Shown here: positions 6,224 through 6,899 of the stretch, piece after piece | Numbering within the stretch: the first letter of the stretch is position 1 | How the letters are laid out: each line of letters starts with the position of its first letter | NCBI GenBank assembly: GCA_002382495.1 | Contig: DFXW01000029.1 | Coordinates: 1-6,899 of the forward strand | Direction of reading: 5' to 3' | DNA length: 6,899 nucleotides | Source: Flavobacterium sp. UBA4098 | Lineage (GTDB): Bacteria; Bacteroidota; Bacteroidia; Flavobacteriales; Flavobacteriaceae | The notes under the pieces: generated by a model | Databases searched by the model: none | Told to the model about the DNA's origin: nothing | The model's input: the letters and a program-made list of their open reading frames with translations, nothing else | Position numbers and translations under genes: made by a program

Positions 6224-6899
6224 TTAGTTCAATAAGTCCGAACCTTGTCGTTCCAACTCATTGTAAATGTATTTGACATCTTGGGATTGTTCTTTTTGCA
6301 AAATCAAATTGGCATCTGGTGTACTCACAAAAATGGTGTTGCGCATGCCGATAAAGGTCGAAAAAACATCAGTACCAATCACCATATTACCCTGGGCATC
6401 AACTGGATGACCTTGAGCAGCCAAATAATCATAAACAGATTCGAAAGAACCTAAATCGGACCAAGCAAATTGCGAAGCCACTACTTTGATTTTTTTGGAA
6501 CGCTCCATTACAGCATAATCAATACTAATGGATGGAATTGCCATAGACAAGTCTAAATCCAATCGCCCATTTTGATTGGCTTCCCAAGCTAATTTTGATT
6601 TCGCATAGACTTCGGGTTCAAACGCTTTCAATTCGGCTAACAACACTCCTGCTTTGAAACAAAACATGCCGCTATTCCATAAAAAATTGCCTCTGGAGAT
6701 AAAATCAATAGCTGTTGCTTTATTGGGTTTTTCTCTAAAGGCAAGTACGCTGTCTTCTTTGTGTTCGATATAACCAAAACCGGTTTCGGGTTTGGTGGGC
6801 ACAATACCAAAAGTGACAATATAATCATCCTTGGCTTTGGCAATAGCTTCTACTATAGCAATATTATAGGCATCCATTTCGTCAATGATATGATCGGAA
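6224..6899 (-). CDS. manC: Mannose-1-phosphate guanylyltransferase, 5' end cut by window
   Basis: The open frame runs from the right edge to a TAA at 6224-6226, giving the last 224 residues. It enters the window at SDHIIDE, which fits the PxDHxI nucleotidyltransferase motif, so the Met at 6877 is internal and is not the start. The enzyme joins mannose-1-phosphate and GTP to give GDP-mannose, the donor for mannose and precursor of GDP-fucose and related sugars. Visible family motifs, counted from the Met at 6877, are VLAFREKP (44-51), NSGMFCF (68-74), SIDYAVMERS (118-127) and WSDLGSFESVYDYL (139-152). The protein ends soon after the catalytic domain, so there is no fused phosphomannose isomerase (cupin) domain like that in long ManC/AlgA enzymes. 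The gene is upstream of wza in the same direction with a 62-bp gap, which suggests one transcript supplying precursor and export parts together. Confidence 0.92.
   Translation of the reverse strand, partial: SDHIIDEMDAYNIAIVEAIAKAKDDYIVTFGIVPTKPETGFGYIEHKEDSVLAFREKPNKATAIDFISRGNFLWNSGMFCFKAGVLLAELKAFEPEVYAKSKLAWEANQNGRLDLDLSMAIPSISIDYAVMERSKKIKVVASQFAWSDLGSFESVYDYLAAQGHPVDAQGNMVIGTDVFSTFIGMRNTIFVSTPDANLILQKEQSQDVKYIYNELERQGSDLLN

Noticed and set aside
6637..6843. Minus-strand 68-codon frame inside manC
   Set aside because: It overlaps the well-supported manC frame in another phase and resembles no known family.
6224..6877. Treating the Met at 6877 as the start of manC
   Set aside because: The frame stays open to the window edge and the residues before this Met (SDHIIDE) fit a conserved nucleotidyltransferase motif, so the gene starts outside the window.

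Overview
This window is a slice of a surface-polysaccharide (capsule or O-antigen type) biosynthesis and export locus, probably from a member of the Bacteroidota and most likely a Flavobacterium-like Flavobacteriaceae. The evidence for this is the A+T-rich coding sequence, the lack of clear Shine-Dalgarno sites, the Bacteroidota-style protein versions (an ~820-residue multi-SLBB Wza, and a Wzz with a glycine-rich insert and no fused kinase) and the short-repeat-rich gaps. The assignment rests on pattern recognition, not on a database search.

All five genes lie on the minus strand, so transcription runs from right to left. In order they are: the 3' part of a mannose-1-phosphate guanylyltransferase gene (6224-6899, start outside the window); a periplasmic/outer-membrane polysaccharide export protein of the Wza family (3699-6161); a TviB/WbpO-like UDP-HexNAc 6-dehydrogenase (2130-3425); a Wzz-type chain-length determinant (985-2046); and the first 326 codons of a UDP-HexNAc 4,6-dehydratase of the CapD/WbpM type (1-979, stop outside the window). 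The gaps are 62, 273, 83 and 5 bp. Spacing and function suggest one operon, although the 273-bp gap could hide an internal promoter or attenuator.

The genes fit one pathway. ManC makes GDP-mannose. The 6-dehydrogenase makes a UDP-HexNAc uronic acid. The 4,6-dehydratase makes a 4-keto-6-deoxy HexNAc intermediate for amino-deoxy sugars such as bacillosamine or legionaminic-type precursors. Wzz sets chain length in the inner membrane, and Wza forms the export channel. Glycosyltransferases, flippase, polymerase and initiating transferase are not in the window.

The most unusual content is between the genes. The leaders of wza, the 6-dehydrogenase gene and wzz each hold an array of 7-bp units ending a few bases before the start codon. 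The wza and wzz arrays are of one family and align over 39 bases up to the ATG at identical spacing. A G+C-rich hairpin element occurs just after the stop codons of wza and of the 6-dehydrogenase gene, in opposite orientations, and its two differences both fall in positions predicted to be unpaired. The 273-bp gap also holds a 16-bp direct repeat, a second palindromic element and another degenerate heptamer array. No CRISPR, tRNA, rRNA, insertion sequence or convincing intrinsic terminator was seen.
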